DNA of 64,000 bases from Artemia franciscana (lineage: Eukaryota > Arthropoda > Branchiopoda > Anostraca > Artemiidae): contig NC_088867.1 of assembly GCF_032884065.1 (NCBI RefSeq), positions 31,192,731 to 31,256,730 on the forward strand, given 5' to 3'. Below are positions 21,752 to 34,065 of the stretch, in pieces. The first letter of the stretch is position 1; each line of letters starts with the position of its first letter. The notes below the pieces were generated by a model. It saw only the letters and a program-made list of their open reading frames with translations. It did no database searches and was not told the DNA's origin. The position numbers were made by a program, and so were the translations under genes.

Positions 21752-21999
21752 TTTAAACTACAGACAAGATTGGTAATGTCAGTGTTTTTTCAGTTGTCAA
21801 TTCTCTGCAATAAAGCAGGTTGCTACCTTCAGAGCTAACTCAGCAAGGGAAGTACTGATCTCTGCTCATCTGATCCCTGCAATCTAAGGGATTTTACTCT
21901 CAGCAGGCATAACAGCACTTGCGGCAGGTGACCAACCCTTTTCTGCTTGCTTAGTCATTGAATCAACACTAGGATGCTGACTTTTTGGCTGGATTTTCA

Positions 22000-22171
22000 A
22001 ATTCACCCAAAAGAAAATTGCTTCACAGCGCCAACAACAACACAGAAAAACTCAAAATTCATCAGCCTTTAGAATAGACTGTCAGAATATGTTGTCTCTG
22101 CAACTTGTTTTGAAACTTTCAAATCAAGAGTGGATGCTGAATGGAGTGATGTAGAGCGGAAGTATGATTGA
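22000..22171 (+). pseudogene. C-terminal end of a LINE ORF2
   Basis: The frame ending at TGA 22169-22171 reads NRLSEYVVSATCFETFKSRVDAEW, like the conserved last residues of CR1/Jockey-type polymerases (W..LP..VV.A.S...FK..LD..W). An in-frame TAG lies just upstream. It points away from the PHD fragment at 21340-21751, so the two are not one intact element. Confidence 0.55.
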
Positions 22172-23485
22172 CCAGCCCACAAGTCTTCAACTCGTCTTTA
22201 ATTCTTCATGGAGCCTACAAGCAGGAAATCCTTAGATTGCTCCAAGCTGCAATTTAAGGTAATTACCAGGATGAAACACTAAGGTTAAGTAACTTTAATA
22301 TAACACTTTAGGGTCTAGTAAATAGAAAAATAACACACTAGGTTTGGAAAAATGTCTTTGGTTGACAATTTGAGACCATAATCCACAATTGAAATTTCAC
22401 AATAACCCATGGGTTTGTTGTTGTTATTATAATTGAATTGAAAAGAAATAAGAAATGCAAAAAAGGAAACTTGTTTAAAATTCAGTCTGCAATGGCAGAC
22501 AGTAATATTTCAGGCATGCTTTTTTTGTTAGCTCAATACTGCAGGAGGAGTAAAGAGATCAAGGGTAGGTGGAGGCCTCTGTCCCTCTTTTGAAAAATAG
22601 AGGTAGTTAGGAGGTAGAATTGAAAGGACTACACTGGGCTTAGAAAAGTTGGGTGGTATTTAAGATTGGTTTGGATTGGGACAGCATGGGATGGAGTTTG
22701 GGATCTGTCCAATCAATCTTCCAAGGCATTTGTCTGTAATTGATGAAGAGGAGGAGCTCCTTGGGTAGAATTCCCTTTGGGAGGTTAAAGATGATAGCCA
22801 GTTCCATCAACCCACAACTGTTGGGCCCGTTATGATTATCTCCCAAGGACATAACCTTTCAAAGCTGTGATCCCTGGGAGATACTCTCCCATAAACAGTC
22901 ACTACCTATTCTACCCAAGCCTTTACCCCATAACCCCATTCTTCCCCTTTTTTAAATATTGACATGTATTCCCTCTATGGCTGTCCCATGGAGTGGGACC
23001 CAGAAGAGCATCTTCATGTCTGATTGCAATTTGTACCCCATTTCCCTGTGCTAAAATTATCCTCACAATGCTTCATATTTTTGTTTGCCTTGAGTAATTT
23101 CAAGCAATGCTGTTTGACAAGTTTTGTGATGATTCAGATATGGATGTGTTTCATCATTGGAGGTTAAGAAGCTAGTTGAGCTAATCCCTCATTTTTTGTT
23201 TCTTACACATGTAAATTTGAAAGAGTCAGAGATTTCCTTATTTAATTGTGGCGAATCCTCACAAGTGATGACCCAGAATTTAACAAATGGTTGTCCCTTC
23301 TTGGTTTCCAATATTGCTGGTGGGTTGAGTAATTCCCACTCTGGTAAAGCCCAAGAATTACATAACTATATTAGCACAATTATTTTCCACTAATTATGGA
23401 GATTCCCTTCTTTAAATATAGTTCATTATCCCAATTGATCTACATTTGAAACATATTGGTTGGCAGTAGAATATGCAGCCAAGCT
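22172..23485. other. Unassigned intronic DNA
   Basis: No domain recognised. Frames of 60-80 codons occur on both strands (22640-22852 minus, 23157-23393 plus) without motif or splice support. Confidence 0.4.
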
Positions 23486-23850
23486 GTTCTGTAGCTGCTG
23501 TGAAGGTATTCCAAAGTACCAACCTCCACTCCTTCTCCCTCTAGAGGGCACCTACCTTTAAAAATCATTTTGTTCAAAAGTGAAGCCTTACAAAATAGAT
23601 CTCCTGCTTAAATGAAGTAGAAAAAAAGCATTTTCAGCTTCACAACCTTGGTTTCAAAGATGTGTAAATTCATTTCCTAAATTTAGAAGAAAAAATACAT
23701 TGATATGGATTAGAATTTTACTCACATAACGGAATTGCATTTTCAAAACAAGAATCAGAGAAAAAGAAACTGAAAATTAAAATATAATGCTGTTTTGTCA
23801 AAATTCCAGTAGGTATGGATTTGTTAAGTAGGCAAATTTCTAAAACATAG
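23486..23850. repeat. Second copy of the foldback-element centre
   Basis: Shares AAAGTACCAACCTCCACTCC, TTCTCCCTCTAGAGGGC, the following long AT-rich stretch, and GTTTTGTCAAAATTCCAGTAGG with the element at 18205-18840, in the opposite sense. Confidence 0.65.
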
Positions 23851-23986
23851 AAATAAGGTGTTTAAAGACCCTTTCTAAAATAGCCAAAAGTGGATCATCT
23901 AGAATTTTACATACCTTTTTATTGATATCAGTTTCTCTGCAGATTAAACATACAGAAATTGTCTGTTTATTGTTATTTTTTGTGTG

Positions 23987-24254
<268 letters not shown>

Positions 24255-24439
24255 AAGTGAGCAAAACATTGGGGGAGGGGGCTGCACCTCCCCTTACATG
24301 ATGGCCATGAATATGAATTATTTTCTAATTTAAAACAGAGATAAGAAAAATATGACTCTGAAAATTATTCCATTTGCAGTAGCACTACTGAAAGAACCAT
24401 ATTAACTGAGTACAGTTGGGACTGTATGAAAAACAAGAG

Positions 24440-24880
24440 AGATATTTTGGAATATCTGCTTGTGAGCAAAGGGTGAACTACAAGAACATCAATGTTTTGT
24501 TTTGATCAGGACCTGACTCAAGTGTCTTCTCTTACTAAGCCATCAAAAAGGACTGCTTCTGTTAACTTGCCATGAGGTTACCAGTATCACGTGCCCAATC
24601 CAGAAGCCTTAGATCATTGAACACTATAATAACACTAAAGCAGTGCTGAAACATTTGACCAACTGTGTAGCTCCATGTCAGCCACTCAGAAGACCAACAG
24701 GTGGCCCATGTGCATGTTTTGTGGGCTGATCAACATCAAATGCATCACCAGCTATGTCATATATTCATTCACTATCTCCAAATTTGCCAGAAAACTACAT
24801 TCACGAAAGGTTTCCGTGAATGTTCAGCTCAAAGAGTTGGCCCCATTTACTTTTAAAATATACTTTAATGATGGGTTTTA
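24440..24880 (+). pseudogene. piggyBac-like transposase fragment
   Basis: A C-terminal piggyBac pattern is spread over two frames: an ATTAAAC-like YNNTKAVLKH (near 24618-24645), then QKTNRWPMCMFCGLINI (24687-24737) and SYVIYSF, matching the family's Y.S.K.G.D and RR..RWP...F...D....N....Y blocks. The frame changes between the two blocks, and the rest of the catalytic core is missing or unreadable. piggyBac transposases cut and paste at TTAA sites. No terminal repeats were found. Confidence 0.6.
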
Positions 24881-25345
24881 AAAGTCAATGTTTCTTCAAG
24901 TAGTAATTTTTACAAAAGCTCACTATCTACATAGCTTCTTCAAAGGCTTACTTTTCTAGGGTTAAATAAAATAAAAAATACCCCTTAAGGGTACTTCTGA
25001 TGAAAAGTCTTCTGATTTACACCTAGCAGAAACATTCTTGATTGTAAAGGGCGAACTGCTATCATGCAGTTTAGATGTTGGGACCAAACCAAGTTCGATG
25101 GTTTTGGCTTATATTGTTTACTAAACTTTTTGGCTGTAGAAATTTGGAGCAATTTTCTTTAGAACAAGCAAAAACAGCTTGTTCAGCTGTTTGTGAAAAC
25201 ACACTTACTGTCAACTAGATCTCCTTCTTTTTCTTTTGACACAGCCTAGTTACTGCTGTTGGCTCTACTAGTTGTTCTTGTGTGTCTACTACTTTAATTT
25301 GTTTTTCCTCATTTGAAAGATCCAGGTCAAGTCCATATAAGATGC

Positions 25346-25480
25346 ATTATTATTATTATTTATTGAAAACCCATCTTCATGCAAAAAGAAAACGACAGTA
25401 CCACAAAATAAAAGCCAAAGAAAACTATACAACTATGACAATATAGGCCTAACTAGTTAAGTAACAGCTATAGTAGGATC
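25346..25480 (-). mobile_element. Possible LINE 3' tail
   Basis: An ATT-repeat (25346-25362) followed by A-rich sequence resembles the 3' end of a minus-strand LINE, as at 27975-28100. No coding sequence is attached. Confidence 0.3.
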
Positions 25481-25544
25481 TACTATACGAAGACTATTGA
25501 TTGGTTTTGAACTGCTTGTCCAAATTAGGTTGCCGCCTCCCCCC

Positions 25545-25625
25545 TCAGAAAATCCCCCTTGTAGAATCCCCCCGTGGAAACTTTCCCCAGATAATCCCCC
25601 TTGTGGAAAATTCCCCCACACTCAA
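25545..25625. repeat. Short C-rich minisatellite
   Basis: Four to five copies of a 16-18-bp unit like GAAAATCCCCCTTGTG. A related motif occurs near 56560-56640. Confidence 0.6.
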
Positions 25626-25884
25626 AATTGAGCAGCCAAAAAGAAAGTGCAAGATATGTGCATCAAAATGTTGATTAGATGACCTAAGGGTAACAAAAGG
25701 ACCAGATATCAAAACAGTTTTAGGACAGGGGCTGGTTGGTCTCTAATCACTTTCGATTTATAAAGAAATGACAAGAACTCTCAATTTCTGACTGAATATG
25801 CATCCTTCAAAGTTTCTACAACCATGAGGTAGTGATTAGAAAGGGGCAGCCCCCTCCTATATAGACAAAATTCTGCTCATTTTG

Positions 25885-26085
25885 AGGTTTAATGTTAAAA
25901 CGAACAGAAATTACTCCGTATATGAAAGAAGTTGTCCCCTCTGCAACGCCTCGCTCTTTACGCAAATTTTTTTATTATTTTTTTTAAAAGTAGAGTTGTG
26001 TCAGAGTCAAACTTTAGCGTAAAGAGCGTAATGTCGCTCCTTACTTGCAGTTAAAAGAACTTGTTTTTTATTTAATAATAAATAA
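25885..26085. repeat. Foldback repeat (module B), diverged
   Basis: AAAACGAACAGAAATTACTCC at the left is answered by a partly inverted GTAAAGAGCG...TCGCTCCTTACTT half at the right, around a T-rich centre. It is a weaker version of the palindrome at 60355-60648. Confidence 0.6.
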
Positions 26086-26434
26086 AGAAAAAAGAGGAAA
26101 AAAGAGAAACATAATGGAATGCAACACAACATAAGCAACAACAAAAAAGAAGATCTTCCATTAAACCAAATGAAACATAACAGATAAAACACACTTAAAG
26201 AAAACAATGTGTGAATATCACGGTTCAGATCAGGCAAACTACTATATTTTTTTGTATCTTTCAATAATATCAGTAAAGGACCCAAAGCTCCATATTCTGC
26301 TGTTACTCTGGAATTTATTGCCCAGGGTGGGAGAGTAAGAAGGAACTAGCAGTTCTTATCATATGCAGTGCAATAGCGCTGCTTGAGTAAAGAGCGATGT
26401 GGGCACAATGTGTTATTTATTTATTTTTATTTTT

Positions 26435-27555
26435 TTCAGACCAGAGCACTTCGTTTAAAAGGAATTGTCGTAAAAACTTCAGAAGGAGTTAATTCGATTA
26501 TAAATTCAAAGTTCCAGTATCCTTTCCAATAGTCAAAGAGATTGGAGGGCAACGAGACCTCCCCACATCCATCATCTCCCAAAACACATCCAATCCAAAT
26601 TTTTAGAAAGTTATTTTGTTCAGCGTAGTTGAAAGGTCCAATAATTATGTCTTTGAGGATGACAACCCCCCTCCCGAGTCCTATGGACAATGGCTATAAG
26701 TTACAGAAATGGCTATTATTAGCACATAATGTTTTTATGGAAGAATTGGTCATATAAACTTAGGGGATGGTTTATTGGATTTGAAATAAGAAGTTTCTAG
26801 TGGCCTTTTTAAGAGTCAGAACTGATCAAAAGGAAGCTATCCCCCCCCCTGTCCTCTTTTTCCCAAATGCATCTGATAGAAATTTTGAGATAAACATTTT
26901 GTTTAAAATAGCCTAAAGATCATATAACAAGGCCTTCGGGGTTGAAACAGCTCTTCGGAACCTGGGGGCAGATTTGTAAGTTATACCCAGTGGGCACATA
27001 AGGTTCTTATGGAAGGAGTGGTCAAACAAGCTTTCGAGGAGGATCATTTAGTTGAAAATTGAAAGTTCTAGGTCTTTTTTAAGAGTTGAAAGTGATGGAG
27101 TGTAACTACTCCCCACCCCCCTCCATTGACGCTCTCTTTCCCCCAAACGCATCTGATCAAAATTGTGAGATAGCCATTTTTTCAAAATAGTCCAAAGGAC
27201 ATTCACCAGTCCCTCCAGAGTAGACGTAACCCACCAGAGCCCTAAGGCAAGGATTGTAGGTTATATCCTGAGGGCGTATAAGGTTTTTATGGAATGGGTG
27301 GTCGTACAAACTTTGGATTGGGCTCATTTGATTGGAAATTAGAAGCTTTGTGCCCTTTTTAAGAGTCAAAAGTGATTTGAGGGCAATCATCTCCCCACGT
27401 CTATCATTTCCGAAAGCAAAGATCCAATCAAAATTTTGAGACTTCTGTATACTTCAGTATTGTTGAATGGTCCAGTAATTACGCTTTTGGGGATGTCACC
27501 CCCTCCCCACAGCCCTCGGGGCAAGGGATAGAAGTTAGGCAATTAATTCATTGTA
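26435..27555 (+). repeat. S260 array, four units
   Basis: Units begin near 26450, 26740, 27010 and 27290. Each has a GTCGTAAAACTT-like phrase, TTGGAAATTAGAAG, TTTTTAAGAGTC, a C-tract, AATTTTGAGA and a GATGACAACCCCC-like end. Confidence 0.8.
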
Positions 27556-27563
27556 TATGTTAA

Positions 27564-27926
27564 ATGTCCAAAATATGTGAATGTCGACATTCACAGGTGG
27601 ATCTTCGAAGTACCTTTTTTTCTCCTTAGATCTAGTCAGTGTTGCCAGTCAACTTATTCAGTCTATTGTAAGGTTTGATGATGACAGGTTTGGTTATGTT
27701 TGGTAAGTTAGGCTGGGCTGGGATAAGTTAGGTTTTTGACCCATTCCTGATATTTATAACCAAACTTAACCAAATCTAACCTAAACTAACATAACCTTAC
27801 TTTAACTTTTACCATCATAACTTGCGTCAGACTGAAAAAGCCGACTCGCAAAGCTAATTGAATCCAAGCAGAAAAAAAAAATGGACATTCACCAGTGAAT
27901 GTCGACATTAACCAGATTTTGGACAT
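27564..27926. mobile_element. MITE-like element with 35-40-bp inverted ends
   Basis: The left end ATGTCCAAAATATGTGAATG and TCGACATTCACAGGTG are matched, inverted, by the right end (CACCAGTGAATGTCGACATT ... TTTTGGACAT). A second inverted pair lies inside (GGTTATGTTTGGTAAGTTAGG versus CTAAACTAACATAACC). No clear target duplication: TTAA on the left, TCAT on the right. No coding capacity. Confidence 0.75.
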
Positions 27927-27974
27927 TCATAGTAACATATATTTTGAGGTGAGTGTTGAACTAAATCGAAACAC

Positions 27975-28975
27975 GTAATAATAATAATAATAATGATAAT
28001 AATAATTTATTTATGCCCTCTTTACATACAAAAGATGTACACAGAGGAGTGTGAAAAGAAAACTTAAAAATATAAAAATTACACTTCTAATGAAAATAAG
28101 TAGATCATAGTTTTTTTTTTGCAGATTACTCAAAAAACCACTCACAAAACATGACCTATAAATACTAATACAACTCATAAACATAACTCATAAATCAGCA
28201 CCCATAAACATAACGCATAAATATATTATTTTACTAAAGAAATGACGACAAAACTGTTTTTCCATTAAATGAGACAATTAAGGGGAAAATTTATTCTATT
28301 TTCTCTTGATCGTCTAAGAAATTGGTCGTATTGTTGATCCATTTTAACAGTAATATCAAATATCCCGGATTTTCGTATAATATACCTATTTTTGAACCAT
28401 AGTGGAATTCCAAGAAAATATTTACAAAACCGGAAAATTAAACGTGGATATGCTTTTATCACTTTTACTCAAAAACTTCAAAAGTGGAACAATGAAAAAT
28501 ACATGAGATGCAAACATTGAATTGTAAATTATAGCAAGTGTTTTTTTTTATCAAACGGAGCAATCATCCTGACTAACAGGCCATATGTTTTCCTAAGTTT
28601 TCCCAATACAGACGATAACACAAACTCCCGTGTAGCTTTAATTGATGGACCAAAAGGCAACCCAAGGTAATTAATGGAATCTTTATTAAGAAGATTCAGT
28701 GATCCCACCCTAATTGAATGATGCTGGATATCAGTTTTACTATTAGCCACTAGGAATTCTGTTTTAGAAGGTTAAATCTCTAATCCTATCTCTTGTAGAT
28801 GTGAGTGTAGTATATTAATTCTGCATTGAAATTAAATTATCCGAGAACAACAAAATATCATCAGCACACGACAGGTGGCTAATGTCAATACCTTCAATCA
28901 CATATGGAAGTAGGAGCCGTGTGGCTGTTCTAATTGTGTTATTAAATATAAAGTGGCTATGTTATGTGTATACGG
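27975..28975 (-). pseudogene. LINE reverse transcriptase fragment with 3' tail
   Basis: On the minus strand the 3' end is an ATT/TAT repeat (27979-28010). Upstream lie LGLPFGPSIKATREFVLSSV (about 28620-28680) and the catalytic block ISHLSCADDILLFSDN (about 28840-28885), preceded by FNNTIRTA. These are motifs of a non-LTR reverse transcriptase, with CADD at the catalytic box. Stops and frameshifts separate them. The upstream palm motif of what may be the same element is at 31715-31870, beyond a 2.7-kb block of other repeats. Confidence 0.75.
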
Positions 28976-30480
28976 GTTGTCAAAAGAACGTAAATCAGAA
29001 ATAACTGAGTATATTAATTGGAAACTTCCAGGAAATGGTGAAGAAGATGATCAATTGACCAAAAATGCAATATTTACACGCTAATACTACTACTACAACT
29101 AACACCACTACAACTGCTACTACTACTACTACCACCTCATTGTTACTTTTACAATATTGAGGAGAAATTTGAACTAAATTAAAAGACAATATGTGCATGT
29201 ACAATGTCAAAAAAGTATATCTCAGGAATTGATTTGGTATTAAGTTGGAAGTTTCAGAGAATGCTTAAAGGGGAAGATCAATTGACCAAAAGGCAATATG
29301 TGCATGTTACTACTAATATTACTACCATTTACTAATACTACTTCTACTACTTAAACTACTATTTCTGTAACAACTACTTGTAAGCCTAAAGTCATTAAGA
29401 TGAAGATTTCAACAAGTATATGAACATGCAAGTTATCAAAAGGACTCAGTGATATCATAGGAACGGCCTTTCGTATTAAGTTGAAGCTTTCAGGACTTGA
29501 TGAGAGAGATGTTCAACTGACCAAAAGGTAATACGCTAATACTACTGCTACTACTTGTTCTAGTGCTATAACCGTTAATAATGTTGCCATTGATGCTAAT
29601 ACTACTACTGTGACTACTTTTACAACTACGCCTAGAGGGTATGAAGGTGAAATTTCGAGGGGGAAGGTAAACTGAATGACAACACTCCGTCTCTATGCAG
29701 GCTGTTAAAAGGGCGTTTCAGCAATACTTTAGGAACCGTTCGGTGTGTGAGGCTGAAACTTACTGGGCTTATTGTGCAGGACGTTAAGCTAACCGAAAGA
29801 CGATATTTGCATCCTATTGGTACTGCTTCTACTCATACTACTACTACTGCTACTATTATTACCACTTCTACTACTACTGCTGTCACTAAAGCTAAGGCTA
29901 ATACTATTAATTCTGCTACTACTGTTACTACTGGTACTACTACTACTGCTACTAATGCTAAGGGTATTAATGCCAAACATTTGGGAAATATTGAAACTGT
30001 ACTGAACTAAATCGAAACACATTATCCCCACACATGTTGTCAAGAGGACGTACCAGCAATGCTTCAGGAACGGCTGATGGCATAAAATTAAATCTTTCAG
30101 CACATGTTAAAGAAACCAAAGGTGCTAAATTCATACTGCTACTAATGCTACTATTGTTACTAAAACTGTTGCGACTACGCAAGCTAAGGGTATTAAAGGT
30201 GAAGCTTTCAAGGAATGTTTTATCGAAAGTTGAACTAAATCAAAACGAACTATGAGTCTGCTGATTTTTCAAAAAAGTGACAAAGCAATATCTTAAGAAC
30301 GGCTTACATTATTAAGTTAGACTTTTAAGTGTAAGTATTGGTGAGTTTTGAACTAACCAGAAGGCACTATTTGTATACTATTAATAGTACCACTGAAGTA
30401 TTGTAATTAATGATGCTAAGTGTATTCGAGGTAAACTTTTAGGGAATGTTTAGGATTAGTTTCAATTAAACAAAAAACAA
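28976..30480 (-). repeat. S240 array, inverted orientation
   Basis: Units carry GTTGTCAAAAGGACG, GGAACGGC, ATTAAGTTGAAACTTTCAGG, TTGAACTAAATC and runs of ACT/GCT (29085-29140, 29320-29370, 29540-29620, 29820-29960, 30130-30165). It is the reverse complement of the array at 36480-38650. Apparent Thr-, Leu- or Ser-rich frames here are translations of the trinucleotide runs. Confidence 0.8.
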
Positions 30481-30489
30481 AATGTATGA

Positions 30490-30785
30490 ACGTCTTCATG
30501 AGGGCATACAAGCAATATCATAGGGAGCGCCACTCTATAATAGCTAGGAATGTCATTGAAACTTTTGAAGTAGAGTTAATTGGATCGGAAATTAGAAGCT
30601 CTATTACCCTTTTTAAGAGTCCGAAGTGATTGGAGGGCAAGCAGCCCTTCTTCCAAGCCCATTCATTTTTCAAACACATCCAATGAAAGTCTGAAGCAGC
30701 CATTTGGTTCAGCATAGTAAAACGGTCCAGTAACTATGTCTCTAGGGATAGTGGGTATATCAACCCCCCCCCCCCACAATTATGC
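30490..30785 (+). repeat. Single S260 unit
   Basis: TTTTTAAGAGTCCGAAGTG, TTCAGCATAGT and ACTATGTCTCTAGGGAT match the S260 family. Flanked by S240 sequence on both sides (the right-hand fragment ends near 30960). Confidence 0.7.
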
Positions 30786-31299
30786 AATTTGCCCATAATG
30801 CTTTAAAACTAAATGTTGCTTGAAACTAAATGAAAAGGCGCTGTGTGTATGGTTGCCAGGAAGGCACCTCAGTAATGTCTCGAGAACAACTTGGGGTATT
30901 AAGTTAAAAGTTTCAGAGCTACTACTATCATTACTTCTGCTCTTACAGTTTAGATAAATCAAAAGAGTGATGCTATTAAGTTTTATTTTTCATATCAACT
31001 TGAAGAGGTGTAAAACTAAACTAAACAAGAAAATTGCTGAAAAAGTTTCTCCAACATACAAATAGCAAGCCAAATTATGGATTCTTATAGAAAAAAACCG
31101 AAAAGATATACATTTGTTTTGTCCTTGAGAAAGACCATGTCAATAAAAAACAAACAGAAAATAATTTCAAAAACTTTTTCCGCAAAGTGAGTTTTTCAAA
31201 GAAAAGTAAAGAGCTCAATTAAAACAAAAATGAGTCATAACAAAGTCAAATAATCTACCAAGTGGAAAACTACCACAGGTCACCATCAATAAACACATG

Positions 31300-31700
31300 A
31301 AACCCAAAACGAACAGAAATTACAATAAATAATCGCGTCAGACTCAAATGTAGCAAAAATTACCATTATTAGAGTTGACAACCCCCATGCCTTCTCCTGA
31401 CCAGAACATAATTTGCACTTTACTGAATAAATTGACTGTAAATTGTCAATTTAATATACATATACTGATATCTATTCCTTAAAGTCTTAATATTTTTTTT
31501 TTATTAAACCAAAAAAAAAGTGAAAAGTATTTGGTTTTCAATAAAATGCAAATTATGTTCTTGTCTTGATAAAGCATAGGGGTTGTCAACCTTACTGATG
31601 CTAATTTTGGCTTGTTTTTAGTTTGACTCGGTTATTTATTGTACTTCATGTTTGTTTTGGGTTTCATTTATTTATTTATTTTGATTTGTGATAGTTATGA
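31300..31700 (+). repeat. Spacer repeat G
   Basis: Shares GTTGACAACCCCCATGCCTTCTC, a CATATACTGATATCTATTCC-like phrase, TTTTCAATAAAATGCAAATT and the following T-rich part with 36040-36480, 38653-39060 and 43003-43330. At the last two sites it forms the left part of the duplicated 3-kb unit. Confidence 0.7.
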
Positions 31701-31714
31701 TAGATCTAGACAGA

Positions 31715-31870
31715 TTACCCTGACAAGCGCTTAAAAGGAGCTGCGCGTGTATGCTGGTGTCAAAAGCTCTCCTAACATCATGTACAGCCAATACAAACTT
31801 TTCACCCTTTTCATCATAATTAATCAAAAAGTGTTCAAGGTGAGTGTGCGTGTTTATGTGTTTTATTAAG
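31715..31870 (-). pseudogene. LINE reverse transcriptase palm motif fragment
   Basis: The minus strand reads HLEHFLINYDEKGEKFVLAV, then HDVRRAFDTSIHAQLLLSA. D-x-x-x-A-F-D is the first catalytic aspartate block of LINE reverse transcriptases. It would precede the CADD block at 28840-28885 in the same orientation. The frame ends near 31730 where spacer repeat G begins. Confidence 0.65.
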
Positions 31871-32094
31871 AAAATCTATAATTTATTATGCATATGTTTT
31901 TAAAATAATATGAATACTAATCTAATTTCAACAAAATAAAATAGAGGAGTGTAATACATCTGTAACTCCAATAAGACCTTCCTCAAAGAAAAAAAATCCA
32001 TTCATTTTAGTTTTAGGGGGAATCATCGACTACTTTCCCTGGTCCTCCAAATTCGCAGGGTCAGCTATCACAAGAAGATAATGAAGTCAGTAAA
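31871..32094. other. AT-rich DNA, nothing recognised
   Basis: No motif. The upstream part of the minus-strand LINE would be expected here but I cannot read it. Confidence 0.35.
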
Positions 32095-32162
32095 AGTACT
32101 TTACTCATTATCCCCCCCCCAGATTTCCAGTTCACTACAGAAGAGCTGAACACGCTTGTTGA

Positions 32163-32254
32163 AACTATGGACAATAATTTCTCCAGGGACATTGTTATTA
32201 GTAAATTGGGTCCAGTGCAAAGTGGTGCAGGGCTTGAAAAATACTTTCACGTCC
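32163..32254 (+). repeat. 92-bp direct repeat, left copy
   Basis: Matches 32830-32921 with one mismatch. The two copies flank an S285 fragment of 575 bp. Confidence 0.93.
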
Positions 32255-32829
32255 AGAGTCTCAGAGCTTTAATTTTAAATTCCGACCGGATCTGGTGACA
32301 TTGGGGGGAGTTGGGGGAGGGGGTAACCTAACATCTTGGAAAACGCTTAGAGTGGAGGGATCGGGATGAAACTTGGTAGGAAAAATAAGCAGATGTCCTA
32401 GATACGTGATTGACATGACCGGGGCGGATTCGGTCTGTTTAGGGATTTAGGGGAGGGGGGGGGGGTAATTCTGAAAAATTAGAAAAATTGAGGTATTTTT
32501 AACTTATGAAGGAGTGATCAGATCTTAATGAAATTTCATATTTAGAAGGAATCGTAACTCAGATCTCTTATTTTAAATCCCGAAAGTATCCAGCGTTGGG
32601 GGGGGGGGAGTTGGGGGAGGGGTACCGGAAATCTTGGCAAACACTTAGAGCGGAGATATCAGAATGAATCTTGGCGGGAAGAACAAAAACATGTCCATGA
32701 TGCGTGACTGACATAACCGGACCGGATATGCTCTCTTTGGTGGAGTTTGGGGGGGGGGGCAATTCGGAAAAACTAAAAAAAATGAGGTATTTGTAACTTA
32801 CGAACGAGTGATCAGATCTTAATGAAATT
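32255..32829 (+). repeat. S285 fragment inserted in the polymerase-like sequence
   Basis: It is about 99 percent identical to 34345-34914 (few substitutions, plus G-tract length changes), but has neither the head nor the tail of an S285 element. It is bounded by the 92-bp direct repeat. Confidence 0.9.
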
Positions 32830-32921
32830 AACTATGGACAATAATTTCTCCAGGGACATTGTTATTAGTAAATTGGGTCCAGTGCAAAGTGGTGCAGGAC
32901 TTGAAAAATACTTTCACGTCC
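32830..32921 (+). repeat. 92-bp direct repeat, right copy
   Basis: Second copy of 32163-32254. The polymerase-like sequence continues to the right from this copy. Confidence 0.93.
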
Positions 32922-34065
32922 CTGCAATTGCGTGCATTTATTTTGTTAGAATCTGCTCTAGGTCACATACAAACACACAGGGTAGTTTTTAATCGTCCCG
33001 AGGAGAACTTAGTTGACGGGAGTGTTATTTTAACGGACCCTGTCAATGTTCTCTGCACCTACATCGACCAAATCTGAGCACTTATTGAGACTCAGATTCA
33101 GAATTGGGGTGGACTGGGAGGGATTAAAGCTTCAGTTAGTCAAAAAGTGGACTTACGAAAAGGGACGTCAGGGAATATTTTTATTTTCATTTTTCAATCG
33201 GAAACCAAACATTCTACCCGGGCTTAAACAAATTTGAGGGTATTTTTTTTCAATTGGGCGAATAAATAAATATCCACTTTGGACGCATTTAGTCAGCGGA
33301 GAAGCGGATCTACTATTTTATACATCGAGCATATGGATCTGAATATCTGTAAATTGAAAAAAAATTATTTTTTTTTGGGGGGGGGGAGAAGTGGACCCAG
33401 ATGAATAAAATGTCACCCGGATTTGTCGGCTACTGGGGGAGTTCAGGGCTTAAGGTTTGACACAGGTTTGCAGTCTTTCAAATATGAATTTTTGGCAGCA
33501 GCTCATAGGCCTCTTGTAGCGAAAGCCACAATGAAAAAACTCGACAAACTTGCACTTAATGGTCGAAAAATTACCACGGAATAAATTTTGATTGTGTGGA
33601 GGTTAAGTGTCTGATGTCCTTAAAAGATATAACCATGTTTGAAAAAGAAAATAAAAATGTTGGGTTGGCGGTGTTGGTTCTTCAATATGATACAGAATTT
33701 GTGGGTGGGGGAAAGAAACCAAATAAAAAGGTTTTTTCTATTCAATCAGGACAACGCTGGTAGATAATGTAAAAAAATTGGGTTTGGATCGTCTCTGAGC
33801 CTCCCAAAGATGTAAACTCATTTGGTCATTTTCTCCATTGCTGCAATCAGTCAACTGTTGTCTCAAGACGTGTAAGAAGGGGAACGTCAACACAATCCCA
33901 TGTGTTTTTCCCCATTTAAAACTGAGAGAACACATGAGTTCTCATGAGAGAACGCAATGATCACATGAAATATTGCAAGTTTCATGGCAATTGTTCCGCC
34001 CCCAATTTCTTCGATTTTGGCAGTGTTGAGGAGAATGGGCCGGCTGGGTGTTTTTTTTTTTTTTT

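Larger units (their letters stand above)
32095..34060 (+). pseudogene. Candidate N-terminal part of a Polinton-type DNA polymerase B
   Basis: Broken plus-strand frames read FTTEELNTLVETMDNNFSRD (32139-32200), VVFNRPEENLVDGSVILTDP (about 32975-33040), VGLAVLVLQYDTEFVGGGKK (33660-33720) and a Cys/His-rich stretch near 33820-34000 (HFLHCC, DHMKYCKFHG). The order resembles the poorly conserved N-terminal region of protein-primed B-family polymerases of Polinton/Maverick and related viruses. The resemblance is loose. The main support is that an unmistakable C-terminal part lies on the same strand at 50656-51850, again among S285 repeats. The frame is interrupted by stops, by an S285 fragment at 32255-32829, and ends where an S285 element begins at 34066. 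Confidence 0.4.

Noticed and set aside
22640..22852. 70-codon minus-strand frame
   Set aside because: No motif, no splice sites and no similarity to neighbouring elements.
29747..30103. Thr-, Leu- and Ser-rich frames on both strands
   Set aside because: They come from ACT/GCT runs in the S240 repeat.
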